A stretch of 36,740 nt of DNA from Acidobacteriota bacterium (GTDB lineage: Bacteria > Acidobacteriota > Terriglobia > Bryobacterales > Bryobacteraceae), in NCBI GenBank assembly GCA_025354525.1, contig JANXMS010000628.1:1-36740 (forward strand). Direction: 5' to 3'. Numbering within the stretch: the stretch's first letter is position 1; each line of letters starts with the position of its first letter. Made by a program: the position numbers and the translations under genes. The notes below the pieces were generated by a model that saw only the letters and a program-made list of their open reading frames with translations, ran no database searches and was not told the origin of the DNA. Positions 1 to 9,083 of the stretch are shown in pieces.

Positions 1-1
1 T

Positions 2-502
2 GCCGGGCAGTTTAGCGGGATTCCGGTGACGAACTTGAGCGTGAACGCGGCCTGGAGCACGGAGTCGACGATCTGGTCGTGGGAGCGGTGCTGGCGCTGG
101 CGGCGGAACGAGAGCCGGCCAGTTTAGCGGAATTCGGGTAGCGACCTTGAGCGTGAACGCGGCCCGGAGCACAGAGTCGGCGATCTGGTCGTGGGAGCGG
201 CGCTGGCGCTGGCGGCGGAACGGGCGCCGGGCAGTTTAGCGGGATTCGGGTAGCGAACTTGCGCGTGAACGCGGCCCGGAGCACAGAGTCGGCGATCTGG
301 TCGTGGGAGCGGGCGCCGGGCAGTTGAGCGGGATTCCGGTGACGAACTTGCGCGTGAACGCGGCCCGGAGCACAGAGTCGGCGAGCTGGTCGTGGGAGCG
401 GGTGCCGGGCAGTTTAGCGGGATTCCGGTGACGAACTTGAGCGTGAACGCGGCCCGGAGCACGGAGTCGACGATCTGGTCGTGGGAGCGGCGCTGGCGGC
501 GG
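2..502 (+). repeat. Degenerate tandem array of a gene 3' end (five units, 112 or 89 bp)
   Basis: Five units begin at about 2, 114, 226, 315 and 404 with a shared opening (gccgggcagtttagcggg and close variants). The first two are 112 bp. The next two are 89 bp because they lack about 23 bp (the gctggcgctggcggcggaac stretch). The last diverges after about 495. Read on the plus strand from 28, unit 1 gives an open stretch of 37 codons ending in TAG at 139-141, with the core HGVDDLVVGA, and unit 2 gives a close match ending LAGFG-stop. The units therefore look like repeated copies of a protein C-terminus with its stop codon, and the parent gene would lie left of the window. Unit lengths are not multiples of three, so the array as a whole is not a continuous coding repeat. 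It resembles the repeats after the last gene of the window. The protein family is not recognised. Confidence 0.75.
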
Positions 503-547
503 TGGCTTATAACTTCGTGACGGCGGAGGATTCGGGGGCGCAAATAG

Positions 548-579
548 AAAGAGGGCCTGCCGGTTGGCAGGCCCTCTTT
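548..579. terminator. Strong bidirectional intrinsic terminator
   Basis: A perfect 14-bp inverted repeat (548-561 with 566-579) encloses the four-base loop GGTT. The outer three pairs are A-T, so a short T-run follows the stem on both strands (CTTTC on plus, CTTTCTATTT on minus). It lies 21 bp beyond the stop codon of the minus-strand TonB receptor and should end that transcript. It could also end plus-strand transcripts coming from the left. Confidence 0.85.
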
Positions 580-600
580 CGGTTGGGGTTGTAGCCTTGG

Positions 601-3600
601 TTAGAAGCTGTAGCGGAGGCTGAGCTGCAGGTTGCGCTCGCTACCTTTGCCAGTGATTTTGCCGAAGGTGGCGGAGGTGGGGTTCGTATCCGCGCCGCCC
701 CAGTTTGGGTGGTTGAGCCAATTGAACGCTTCGGCCTTGAACGTAACCGATTGACGTTCCGCAAAACGGAACGCCTTCTGCATCGCGAGGTTCCAGTTCT
801 GGAAGCCGGGATTGTTGAAGGAGATCGAGTTGCGGTTCTGGTTCGGCAGGGTGTTGTTGGCCGGCCGGGTGGCTAGCGCGGTGGTGCCGTTGGTCACGGG
901 GAAGTAGAAGTTCGGTTCCCCGTTATAGTTACCGGCGGCGGTAACGTTGCTGAACTGGCGGCCCGAATTATCGGGAGTGAAGTTCAGGTTCCACGGTTTG
1001 CCGTTGGTCGAGCCGATGCCGAGGTAGTCGTCGCCGTTCCCAATGGTGAACGGGGTACCGGTCTGCCATTGGTTGACGGCCATAACCTGCCAGCCGCCGG
1101 CGATGAACTTGACGGCCTTGTTGACACTGGAGCCGTTGAAGAACGGCAACTCGTATACAACGCTGGCGACAGCGATGTGCCGAGTATCGTTGGCCGATTT
1201 GCCCCAATTTAAGCCCTGGTTGAAGGTGTCAATGAAACCATCGCGGGGGCCGGAGTTGTTGTCCATCGTCTTTGACAGCGTGTAGGAGAAGCTGTAGAGA
1301 AGACCCTTGGCAAAACGGCGGTTGGCTTCGATTTGCAAGCCGTGATAGGTGCTGCGACCCGAGTGCTCGAGCATCGGGATGTTGGCGAAGCCCTTGTAGG
1401 GGCGGAGGAAGTTCACGTTCGCGCCAGCGTTTGCAGCCTGGAACGTGGTGCCGGTAGGCAGTTGGTTCAGATCGCGTTCGCGGGCGAGGAAGTTACCGGT
1501 GGTGCCGACGTAGCCGACTTCGAGCGTGGTGCCGAAGCCAACTTCGCGCTGATAGGTGGCGTTCCACTGGTAAGACAGCGGCACCTTGTAAGCACGGTCG
1601 ATCGTCATGAAGAATTGCGGGAAGTTCACGCGGGTGGCACCGCCGGGTAGGTCGGCGCTGCCGTTGGTCACAGAAGCCATCGGCTGGAACGGGGGATTGC
1701 CGCCCAGGAAGACACTGTCATACACGCCAGGACGGGCAACGAAGCCGCCGAAGCCTATGCGGAGGACCTGCTTCGGGGTGATCGAGTAAGCGAGGCCGAT
1801 GCGCGGCATGAAGTTCTGCCGACTCGGCGAGGGATAGCCGTTTCCGCCGTCGAGCAGGTTGTTGAACAAACCGGAGTCGATGGCCGGAACGCGGCCTTTG
1901 CCGGCTTCGGGAAACGAGGAACCGGGGATGCGGACGCCGTTATAGCGGTTGCCGCTCAGGACGTTGCCGGTGGCGCGGTCGAGAACAGCCGCCTGGGCGG
2001 GATCGTAGTTCTTCGGATCGAAGTAGGCCATATTGCCCCACAGCGACTTGTAATAGCCGTTCTGCCAGGTGCCGCGGAAGCCAAGTTCCAGCTTCAGCTT
2101 CTGGTTGACGCGCCAGGAGTCCTGGGCGAAGTATTCGAACATGTGGCCGCGATAGGGAGTAAAGCTGCGCGGGCCGATCTCCGCGTAGGTCGAGAAGAGG
2201 CCGAGTGCGGCGTTCGTCAAGCCCGTACCGGTGCCCGGAGCGCCGCCAGGGCGGACGTCGTTGAATTCGAAACGACCGTTCTGGTTGTTGGTGCCGCCGG
2301 GAACGCCGGCTACATTGATTTGGTCAAAGTCGTTCTGGCCGGACCGTTCGAAGGTGGCACCAAACTTGAAGGTGTGGTTGCCGACGATCTTGGTCAGGTT
2401 ATTGGAGAACGTGTAGATGGGACCCGCCGAGCTTGCCGGGTACGGACCACCGTCAATCGTTCCAACGTTGGGGATAACCACCGTGGGGATTTTGTCGTTG
2501 ATCTCTTTGGGCTCCGAGAACAAGTACGGATAGGTGATGTTGTTCACCGAGCGCTGGTAGCGGCCCTGCCGCTGTACGGCGATGGTGACGCGGTCGTTCG
2601 AACCCGTAATGGTCGCTTCGTTGATCATCGTCGGGCTGATCGTCCAGACGTGGGTCAGGCTGCCGGTCTTGTTGGGGCGGTCGAGTGCAGCAGGGGCGAA
2701 GTCGAAGCCGCCGCCAAAGGCGTTGGCAACGTCGAAGGCGTAGTTTAAGTGGCGGAAGCGGATGGTCTGGTTCGACGTCGGATTGTAGTCGATCGAGACG
2801 GTGTCTTTCCGTTGGTTCTGCGGTTGGGGCCGAACTTGAAAAAAGTTAGCGTTGCCGGGGAAGATGCCGTTCGGAGCCGGGTAGGCCCGGAGAAAAGCCA
2901 TACCGTTCGCGCTCTGGCGATTAGCCGGGATGATGTTTCCGGGGAACGGCGCACCGGTCTGCGGATCGTTAATTACGCGAGGCGCACCGTAGAAGAGGTT
3001 GGTGCCGAGTAGTTCGCTGAAGTCGCCGTTACGCATGGCGAGCGAAGGCACGCGCTGGCCGCCGTTGTTGACGTCCTGCCGGAACTTCACCCACTCCTGC
3101 GCGAACAAGAAGAACAGCTTTTCGCGCTCTTTGTTAAAGATTTTCGGGATCATGACCGGGCCCGAAACGTTGTAGCCGAACTGGTTGAACCGCAGGGGCG
3201 GCGCAAAATTCGTCAACGGCGAACGGTTGCGGGTCCAGCTATTGGCATCGAGCACGTTGTTCCGGAAATTCTCGTAGGCAGTGCCGTGAAAATCCTTTTG
3301 ACCAGAGCGGGTGACCATGCGGATCTGACCGTTGCTCGACCGGCCGTATTCGGCCGAGTAGTTGGCGGCGAGGATCTGCACTTCCTGAATGGTGTCGGCG
3401 TCAGCGGTACCAATGGAGGTGCCGTTGGCGCGGGTGCGGATGGCGACGGCGCCGTCGACCGTGATCAGCGAATCCTGCGAGCGGCCACCGTTGATAGTGA
3501 AACCACCGCTGGAGAGGCCGAAGCTGAAGCCGGAGAGTGCACCGCCGCGAACACCGGGGCGGAGCAGGGCGGCAAACAGCGGGTTGCGACCGTTCAGCGT

Positions 3601-4047
3601 CAGATTCTGGATCTGCGCCTGTTCGACGGTCTTGCCGACCGTGGCCGACTCGGTGTTTACCTGAGCGGCGCTGGCTTCGACCGTGACCGATTCGGTCAAC
3701 TGACCGACGGACAATTCCATGTTGACCGCGATGGGCACACCGGCGTCGAGCTTGTTGCGGCTGGACGAAGACTTCTTGAAGCCGGGCGCTTCCACCGTGA
3801 TCGTGTAGTAGCCGGGCGAGATGTTGGTGACGGTGTAGAAACCGGAACTGTTGGATGTTGTTGTGCGTTCGAACGCGGTAGCGTCGCTTTTTACGCTGAC
3901 TTTAGCGTTCGAGATCACAGCGCCGCTGGGATCTTTCACAACGCCTGAAATGCTCGCATTGTCCGATTGTCCGAAACCGGATATTGCGAAAACGAACAGT
4001 GCCATGGTGGCGACTGCTGCTCTGCGCAGAGCTTGTTGAAGCTTCAT
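601..4047 (-). CDS. Oar-like TonB-dependent receptor with carboxypeptidase-regulatory domain
   Basis: A 1148-residue outer-membrane protein. Residues 1-26 are a signal peptide (basic start, hydrophobic core, ending GFGQS). Residues of about 30-115 form a CarboxypepD_reg-like beta-sandwich (ISGVVKDPSGAVI, then GFYTVTNISPGYYTI). A plug-like region follows, with ITVDGAVAI and the AANYSAEYGRSSNGQI stretch typical of acidobacterial Oar-type receptors. The remainder is a long beta-barrel rich in aromatic and asparagine residues that ends in LRYSF, the C-terminal aromatic signal for outer-membrane insertion. The start is supported by AAGGAG six bases before ATG. Family members import large or complexed substrates using TonB energy, but the substrate cannot be read from the sequence. 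It is transcribed alone, away from the ABC ATPase gene, and ends at the 548-579 terminator. A GGGGAG-GAA-CTCCCC hairpin (4067-4081) sits in its leader. Confidence 0.88.
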   Translation of the reverse strand: MKLQQALRRAAVATMALFVFAISGFGQSDNASISGVVKDPSGAVISNAKVSVKSDATAFERTTTSNSSGFYTVTNISPGYYTITVEAPGFKKSSSSRNKLDAGVPIAVNMELSVGQLTESVTVEASAAQVNTESATVGKTVEQAQIQNLTLNGRNPLFAALLRPGVRGGALSGFSFGLSSGGFTINGGRSQDSLITVDGAVAIRTRANGTSIGTADADTIQEVQILAANYSAEYGRSSNGQIRMVTRSGQKDFHGTAYENFRNNVLDANSWTRNRSPLTNFAPPLRFNQFGYNVSGPVMIPKIFNKEREKLFFLFAQEWVKFRQDVNNGGQRVPSLAMRNGDFSELLGTNLFYGAPRVINDPQTGAPFPGNIIPANRQSANGMAFLRAYPAPNGIFPGNANFFQVRPQPQNQRKDTVSIDYNPTSNQTIRFRHLNYAFDVANAFGGGFDFAPAALDRPNKTGSLTHVWTISPTMINEATITGSNDRVTIAVQRQGRYQRSVNNITYPYLFSEPKEINDKIPTVVIPNVGTIDGGPYPASSAGPIYTFSNNLTKIVGNHTFKFGATFERSGQNDFDQINVAGVPGGTNNQNGRFEFNDVRPGGAPGTGTGLTNAALGLFSTYAEIGPRSFTPYRGHMFEYFAQDSWRVNQKLKLELGFRGTWQNGYYKSLWGNMAYFDPKNYDPAQAAVLDRATGNVLSGNRYNGVRIPGSSFPEAGKGRVPAIDSGLFNNLLDGGNGYPSPSRQNFMPRIGLAYSITPKQVLRIGFGGFVARPGVYDSVFLGGNPPFQPMASVTNGSADLPGGATRVNFPQFFMTIDRAYKVPLSYQWNATYQREVGFGTTLEVGYVGTTGNFLARERDLNQLPTGTTFQAANAGANVNFLRPYKGFANIPMLEHSGRSTYHGLQIEANRRFAKGLLYSFSYTLSKTMDNNSGPRDGFIDTFNQGLNWGKSANDTRHIAVASVVYELPFFNGSSVNKAVKFIAGGWQVMAVNQWQTGTPFTIGNGDDYLGIGSTNGKPWNLNFTPDNSGRQFSNVTAAGNYNGEPNFYFPVTNGTTALATRPANNTLPNQNRNSISFNNPGFQNWNLAMQKAFRFAERQSVTFKAEAFNWLNHPNWGGADTNPTSATFGKITGKGSERNLQLSLRYSF

Positions 4048-4129
4048 AGATTCTCCTTACCAAAGAGGGGAGGAACTCCCCGGATCCAACTATTTTATCC
4101 TAATTCGGGGAGATAATAAAGGTCTGGAT

Positions 4130-4912
4130 ATGGTTACTCCTTTACTGCGGTGGGAAAACGTGACGGTGATGCACGACGAGGTGACCGCCCTCGACCAGTG
4201 TTCGCTCTCGATCAACGAGGGCGAGCACATCGCGATTTTGGGTCCGAATGGGTCCGGGAAATCGACTTTGATCAAGACGATAACGCGGGAGCTGTATCCG
4301 CGCTGGCCGGCGCCGCGGTGCCGGATGGAGGTTTACGGGCAGCAGATTTGGAACGTCTGGGAGCTGCGGGCGTGGATGGGCATCGTGACGAACGATGTGG
4401 TGAACCAGTGCACGCAGCCGTATCCGGTGCTGGAGACGATTCTTTCGGGATTTCATTCGAGCGTGGGAATCTGGCCGTATCACCCGATCACACCGGAGAT
4501 GGAAGCGCGGGCGGAGGAGCTGCTGGACCTGTTGGAGATTCGCCATTTGAAAGACCGGCTGTTGACGGAGATGTCGAGCGGCGAGGTGCGGCGAGCGGTG
4601 ATCGGTCGGGCGCTGGCGCATCGACCGAAGGCGCTGATTCTCGACGAGCCTTGCAACTCGCTGGACATCGCGGCGATGCGGGAACTGCGGGAGGTGATGC
4701 GGACGCTGGCGACGAGCGGGGTGACGGTGGTTCTGGTGACGCACCATTTGCCGGATATCATCCCGGAGATTGGGCGGGTTGTGTGTATGCGGCGGGGGCG
4801 GATCTATCGGGACGGGCCGAAGGCGGAGGTGCTTACGGAGGAGTGCCTGACCGATGTGTTCGAGACGCCGGTGCGGGTGTTCGAGCACGATGCTTTTTAT
4901 CACATGTGGTGA
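4130..4912 (+). CDS. ABC transporter ATP-binding protein (orphan, ModF/YlmA-like)
   Basis: A 260-residue single ATPase domain. Walker A GPNGSGKST is at residues 38-46, the signature MSSGEVRRA near 147, Walker B KALILDEPCN near 165 followed by the D-loop SLD, and the switch histidine in VTHH near 205. All catalytic motifs look intact, so it should bind and hydrolyse ATP. No permease or binding-protein gene is next to it: a TonB receptor is divergent on one side and a tRNA lies 18 bp downstream on the other. It may serve a transporter encoded elsewhere, or act in the cytoplasm like ModF-type proteins. AAAGG lies 7 bases before the ATG. The coding sequence is very G-rich in third positions, like the other plus-strand genes up to about 13.5 kb. 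Confidence 0.85.
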   Translation: MVTPLLRWENVTVMHDEVTALDQCSLSINEGEHIAILGPNGSGKSTLIKTITRELYPRWPAPRCRMEVYGQQIWNVWELRAWMGIVTNDVVNQCTQPYPVLETILSGFHSSVGIWPYHPITPEMEARAEELLDLLEIRHLKDRLLTEMSSGEVRRAVIGRALAHRPKALILDEPCNSLDIAAMRELREVMRTLATSGVTVVLVTHHLPDIIPEIGRVVCMRRGRIYRDGPKAEVLTEECLTDVFETPVRVFEHDAFYHMW

Positions 4913-4930
4913 TGGTAGGCTGTAAGATCA

Positions 4931-5006
4931 GGGCCCTTAGCACAATGGTTAGTGCAGCGGACTCATAATCCGTTGGTTCCCGGTTCAAGTCCGGGAGGGC
5001 CCACCA
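4931..5006 (+). tRNA. tRNA with anticodon CAU, probably tRNA-Ile2 (lysidine type)
   Basis: A full cloverleaf with encoded CCA: acceptor GGGCCCT/AGGGCCC, D-stem GCAC/GTGC, anticodon stem GCGGA/TCCGT around loop CTCATAA, T-arm CCCGG-TTCAAGT-CCGGG, discriminator A. CAU is shared by initiator Met, elongator Met and Ile2. The sequence is strikingly close to E. coli tRNA-Ile2 (same CCTTAGC start, same ATGGTTAG D-loop, same TTGGT variable region, C4-G69 and C5-G68 pairs), so Ile2 modified by TilS is the best reading. It does not look like an initiator, because the anticodon stem lacks three G-C pairs. The next gene starts 5 nt after the CCA. Confidence 0.93.
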
Positions 5007-5011
5007 GCTTT

Positions 5012-7506
5012 ATGCGTTGGCTTATACTGGCATTCAGCAGTTTGACGTGGGCGGCGGACCCGGTGGTGGTGGTGGAGCAGCGCTGTCTGAAGTGCCACGG
5101 CGGCGAGAAAGTTTCGGCGGGGTTGGACCTGACGAAGGCCGGGTCGGCACGTATCGTGGAACGGGTGGAGAGCGGGGAGATGCCGCTGGGCGGTCCGCGT
5201 TTGGGGCCAGAGGAAGTCGCGGCGGTGAAGGCGTGGGTGGCGGCGGGGTCGAAGCCGTTAACGGCTTCCGCGAAGAAGGGCTTTTGGGCATTTCGGCCGG
5301 TGGTGAAGCCAGCCGTGCCGCAGGGGGCGGCGCATCCGATAGACGCGTTCTTGCTGGAGAAGTTGCAGGCCAAGGGGCTGGGGTTTGCGCCAAAGGCGGA
5401 CGACCGGACGCTGCTGCGGCGGTTGGCTTTTGACTTGACGGGGATGCCGCCGGAGAAGCCTTTGCCTTATTCGGATGCGGTGGAAGCGTTTTTGGCCTCG
5501 CCGCGCTATGGCGAGCGCTGGGGGCGGCACTGGCTCGACGTGGTGCGCTTCGGCGAGACGGACGGCGGGGAACACAATTTCGAACGGGCGTTGGCCTGGC
5601 CGTATCGGGACTACGTTATTGAGGCGTTGAACGCCGATAAGCCGTATCCGGAGTTTTTGCGGGAGCAGATTGCGGGCGACTTGATCGCCCCGGCGGACCC
5701 GAAGATCGTGCGGGCGACCGGGTTTCTGGTGGCTGGGCCTTGGGACTCCGTCAGCGCGGAACTGAACAAAGACGTGGCGATGAAAGCGACGGCTCGGATG
5801 GACGAACTCGACGATATGGTCACGACGACGATGCATACGTTTCAGGCGATGACGGCCAACTGCGCGCGGTGCCACGACCATAAGTTCGACCCGATTCCGA
5901 CGAAGGACTACTACAAGCTGACGGGCGTTTTTCAGTCGGTCGGGTTCGGGACGCGAGAGGTGGTTTCGGCGGAGGCGAAGGCTGCGTTTGAGAAAGCTGC
6001 GAGCCCTTTGCGGGCTGCGTTGAAAGCCGTGGAACAGCGGATCGCGGATGCGGAGGACCCGGTGCGGGCGAGCTATTTGCGGACGGCGATGCGGGCGTTT
6101 GTGGCCGAGCGGGCTAAGGACCCGCGGCGGATTCCGCTGAACCCTGTTTTCAATACGAACCGGCTGCGGGGCGGGGGCGAATTGCGGTTGGTGATCACGG
6201 GTCACGATGGGCCGGTGGCGAAGCTGGCTTGGCTGACCGTCGGGGGCCGTGAGATCCGGGGTTGGGAAGCTGCTCAGAAGGCCACTCCGGACGCGCCGGT
6301 ATTTTTGCCATTGGGCACGGCGGCGCAGGGGTCGGAGATGGCTTGGGCGACCGATGAGACGTTGGCTCGGAAGCCGGGGCTGATTAACGTTTATCGGGTG
6401 GAAGCGAACCAAGGGGGCAATGGGTGGAGGTGGCCAGTTCGCTCGACCACGTCCGCTTGGTGGAGACGGAGATTCCGACCGCGCCAGACCCGAATTTGGT
6501 GCCCGAGTTGAAGGCGGAGCGGGATCGGCTGAAGGCTCAGATTGCTAAGATCGCGGCTCCGCCGAAGCTCTACGCGGCGATTCCTCATGCGCCGGATCAG
6601 GCTTATGTTTTGGAGCGGGGGAGCGTGGCGCGAAAAAAGGAACCGGTGGAGCCGGGCGCGCTGGGGGTGGTGCCGGCCGAGTTTCCGACGGGCAAAGACC
6701 GGCGGTTGGCGCTAGCGGATTGGATGACCGATTCGGCGAATCCGTTGACGGCAAGGGTGATCGTGAACCGGGTCTGGTACTTCCATTTCGGCAATGGACT
6801 GGTGAATACGCCGAGCGATTTTGGATTAATGGGCGACCGACCGTCGCATCCGGAGCTGCTGGATTGGTTGGCTGCTTCGTTCGTTGAGAATGGCTGGAGC
6901 TTGAAGTGGCTGCATCGGCAGATTCTATCGACACAGGCTTATCAGCAGGCGGCGACGCATAGCGAGAAGGCGTTCGGGATCGATGCGGGGAATCGATTGT
7001 TGTGGCATATGCCGCTGAAGCGGATGGACGCTGAGACGCTGCGGGATACGATGCTGGCGGCGGCGGGGACGCTGCGGCTGGAGATGGGCGGGCCGAGTTT
7101 TCCGCTGCACAAGATGGGTTCGGGCGGATCGTACATCTTCAAGGCGATTGCGAACCCGGGGCCGGAGACTTGGCGGCGGAGCGTGTATCGGTTCAATGTG
7201 CGGGGCGGGGACCAACTGATGATGGATAATTTCGATTGTCCCGATCCGAGTGTGGCGACGCCGCAGCGGACTTCGTCGAACACGGCGCTGCAGGCGTTGA
7301 CGCTGCTGAACGATGAGTTTGTGTGGGAGCAGGCGCAGCGGTTGGCGGGGCGGGCGGGGAGCGTGGAGCGGGCTTATGATCTCGTGCTGGGTCGGGGGCC
7401 GACGGCGAGGGAGTTGGCGTTGGGGACGCAGTATGCGGCGACGCATTCGCTAGCGCTTTTCTGCCGGGTGCTTTTCAATACGAACGAGTTTTTGTACATT
7501 CCCTGA
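5012..7506 (+). CDS. PSCyt1/DUF1549/DUF1553 protein, frame broken in a poly-G run near 6413-6417
   Basis: Two overlapping reading frames make one protein. The first runs from ATG 5012 to a stop at 6511; the second is open from before 6418 to 7506. Part one has a signal peptide (MRWLILAFSS...TWAAD), a PSCyt1 haem motif CLKCH near residue 25, and a DUF1549 domain with CARCHDHKFDP near residue 284. Part two is a DUF1553 domain (NPLTARVIVNR, then FGLMGDRPSHPELLDWLA). Joining ...VEANQGG to QWVEV needs one extra G in the G5 run at 6413-6417 and gives about 830 residues, a normal size for the family. The family is secreted or surface-bound and of unproven function; a redox or polymer-degradation role is usually proposed. 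It is paired with DUF1501, 9 bp downstream, as is usual in Planctomycetes, Verrucomicrobia and Acidobacteria. Its ATG is 5 nt from the tRNA end, so there is no separate Shine-Dalgarno site. Confidence 0.85.
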
Positions 7507-7515
7507 GGCCTGAAA

Positions 7516-8886
7516 ATGACGAGACGCGACTTACTTTGGAACGTGGGCGGCGGGGCGGCCGGGTTGGCGCTGGCGCAACTGCTGCAGGGCAAGGGGACGC
7601 ACTTCGAGGCGAAGGCCAAGCGCGTGATTATGATCTTTTTGCCGGGCGGGTTGAGCGCGGTGGACACGTACGACTACAAGCCGGAGCTGGTGAAACACCA
7701 CGGGAAAGAGACGCAGGGGGCGAACACGATTACGCCGTTTTTCGGCAAGCGGGGGACGGTGATGAAGTCGCCGTGGCAGTTTGCGCAGCACGGCAAGAGC
7801 GGGAAATGGGTGAGCGAGCTGTTGCCGCATTTGGCGGGCTGCGTGGACGATACGACGTTTTTGCATTCGATGGTGACGCGGTCGAATGCGCATGGCCCGG
7901 CGCTGTTCCAGATGTCGACGGGGTTCATTTTTCAGGGGTTCCCATCGATTGGTTCGTGGGTGAGTTACGGGCTGGGGAGTGAGAACGAGAACCTGCCTTC
8001 GTTTGTGGTGCTGCCGGATCGGCGGGGCTTGCCGCCGTGTGGCGTCGCGAACTGGGGAAACGGGTTTTTGCCGGCGGTGCATCAGGGGGTGGCGTTCGGG
8101 AACCAGGAGCAGCCGATTGCGAATCTGCGGCCGCCGGCGGCGGTGCCGGCGAAGGCGCAGGCGGCGAGCTACGATTTGCTGAGCCAGTTGAATGAGGCGC
8201 ACGCGGCGGCGAATCCGGGGGAGGACGCCCTCGTGAGCCGGATACGGGCGTACGAGCTGGCGGCGAAGATGCAGTTGGCGGCGCCGGGGGTGACCGACAT
8301 CAGCGGCGAGAGTGCGGCGACGCGGGAAAGCTATGGGCTGAACGACCCGGCAATGCGGGATTACGGCTATAACTGCCTGCTTGCTCGGCGATTGATGGAG
8401 CGCGGCGTGCGGGTGATCCAGATGTACAATGGCGGACACTTTGGAGCGCCTCGGGTGAACTGGGATGCGCATGAGGACCTGGTGGCAAACCACGGGAAGA
8501 ACGCGCGGATTTTGGATCAGCCGACGGCGACGCTGTTGAAGGACTTGAAGCAGCGAGGGATGTTGGACGATACGCTGGTCGTGTTTACGACCGAGTTCGG
8601 GCGGTTGCCGATTAGCGAGGGGCTGGGCGAGGGCGGCCGGGATCATAACCCGGAGGGGTTCACTTCGTGGATGGTGGGGCCGGGGCTGAAGAAGGGTTTC
8701 AGCTATGGTTCGACGGACGAGTTGGGCTACAAGGCGACGGATAATCCGGTGACGCTATACGATTTCCATGCGACGATTTTGCACCTGATGGGGCTGGACC
8801 ATACGCGGCTGAGTTGGTATCACAACGGGTTGCAGCGGCGATTGACCGATGTGCATGGGAAGGTTCTTACGCCGCTCTTCGCTTAG
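7516..8886 (+). CDS. DUF1501 domain-containing protein
   Basis: A 456-residue protein of the DUF1501 family, which has an alkaline-phosphatase/sulfatase-like fold. The N-terminus MTRRDLLWNVGGGAAGLALA is a Tat-like export signal. Family features include IMIFLPGGLSAVDTYDYKP near 38, the HGPALFQMSTGF stretch near 125, the Arg-rich MERGVRVIQMYNGGHFGAPR near 295, and TTEFGRLPI...GRDHNPEGFTSW near 355-380, which holds the probable metal-binding His and Asp residues. It follows the PSCyt1/DUF1549/DUF1553 gene by 9 bp and they almost surely form one operon. It converges on the TerC-like gene. Its 3' end is partly duplicated downstream (8887-9083). The catalytic activity of the family is not established. 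Confidence 0.88.
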   Translation: MTRRDLLWNVGGGAAGLALAQLLQGKGTHFEAKAKRVIMIFLPGGLSAVDTYDYKPELVKHHGKETQGANTITPFFGKRGTVMKSPWQFAQHGKSGKWVSELLPHLAGCVDDTTFLHSMVTRSNAHGPALFQMSTGFIFQGFPSIGSWVSYGLGSENENLPSFVVLPDRRGLPPCGVANWGNGFLPAVHQGVAFGNQEQPIANLRPPAAVPAKAQAASYDLLSQLNEAHAAANPGEDALVSRIRAYELAAKMQLAAPGVTDISGESAATRESYGLNDPAMRDYGYNCLLARRLMERGVRVIQMYNGGHFGAPRVNWDAHEDLVANHGKNARILDQPTATLLKDLKQRGMLDDTLVVFTTEFGRLPISEGLGEGGRDHNPEGFTSWMVGPGLKKGFSYGSTDELGYKATDNPVTLYDFHATILHLMGLDHTRLSWYHNGLQRRLTDVHGKVLTPLFA

Positions 8887-9083
8887 CGAAGAACCAGCCG
8901 GCGGCGACGACGAGTAGGGCACCGGCTCCTTGAGCGGTGATCTCGACGCGGGGGACCGCGACGATGATGGGGTATTTGTCCATGCTCGGCGTGCGAAGGA
9001 GACGGGCCATTCGACGAATTTGCACCTGATGGGGTCAACGGTGGTTGACCGACGTTTACGGGAAGGTGCTTACGTCGCTCTTC
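8887..9083. repeat. Duplicated chimera of two convergent gene ends (203-bp period)
   Basis: The block starting gcttagcgaagaaccagccg occurs at 8881 and again at 9084, a period of 203 bp. Inside the interval, 8887-8985 resembles the minus-strand terC tail (ggtatttgtccatg at 8971 matches 9251, with parts between deleted). The stretch 9009-9083 resembles the DUF1501 tail (tttgcacctgatgggg, ttgaccgac, gggaaggtgcttacg, ctcttcgcttag), missing about 40 bp of the original. It thus carries decayed copies of both neighbouring 3' ends joined head to tail. The true terC gene reads into this copy for its last codons (stop at 9070-9072). No independent gene is supported here. Confidence 0.85.

Noticed and set aside
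1-540. Possible CRISPR array
   Set aside because: The units are contiguous copies of 89-112 bp with no unique spacers, so they are tandem duplications.
2143-2748. 201-codon plus-strand open frame inside the TonB receptor gene
   Set aside because: It is antisense to a well-conserved gene, has no family motifs, and shows the Gly/Val/Arg-rich bias expected from the reverse frame of GC-rich coding DNA.
5258-6412. 384-codon minus-strand open frame inside the PSCyt1/DUF1549 gene
   Set aside because: Arg/Pro/His-rich shadow of a GC-rich gene, with no domain or ribosome site.
6405-6430. Programmed -1 frameshift in the PSCyt1/DUF1549 gene
   Set aside because: The tract A-GGG-GGC is not a proper slippery heptamer and no stimulatory structure is evident; an indel is simpler.
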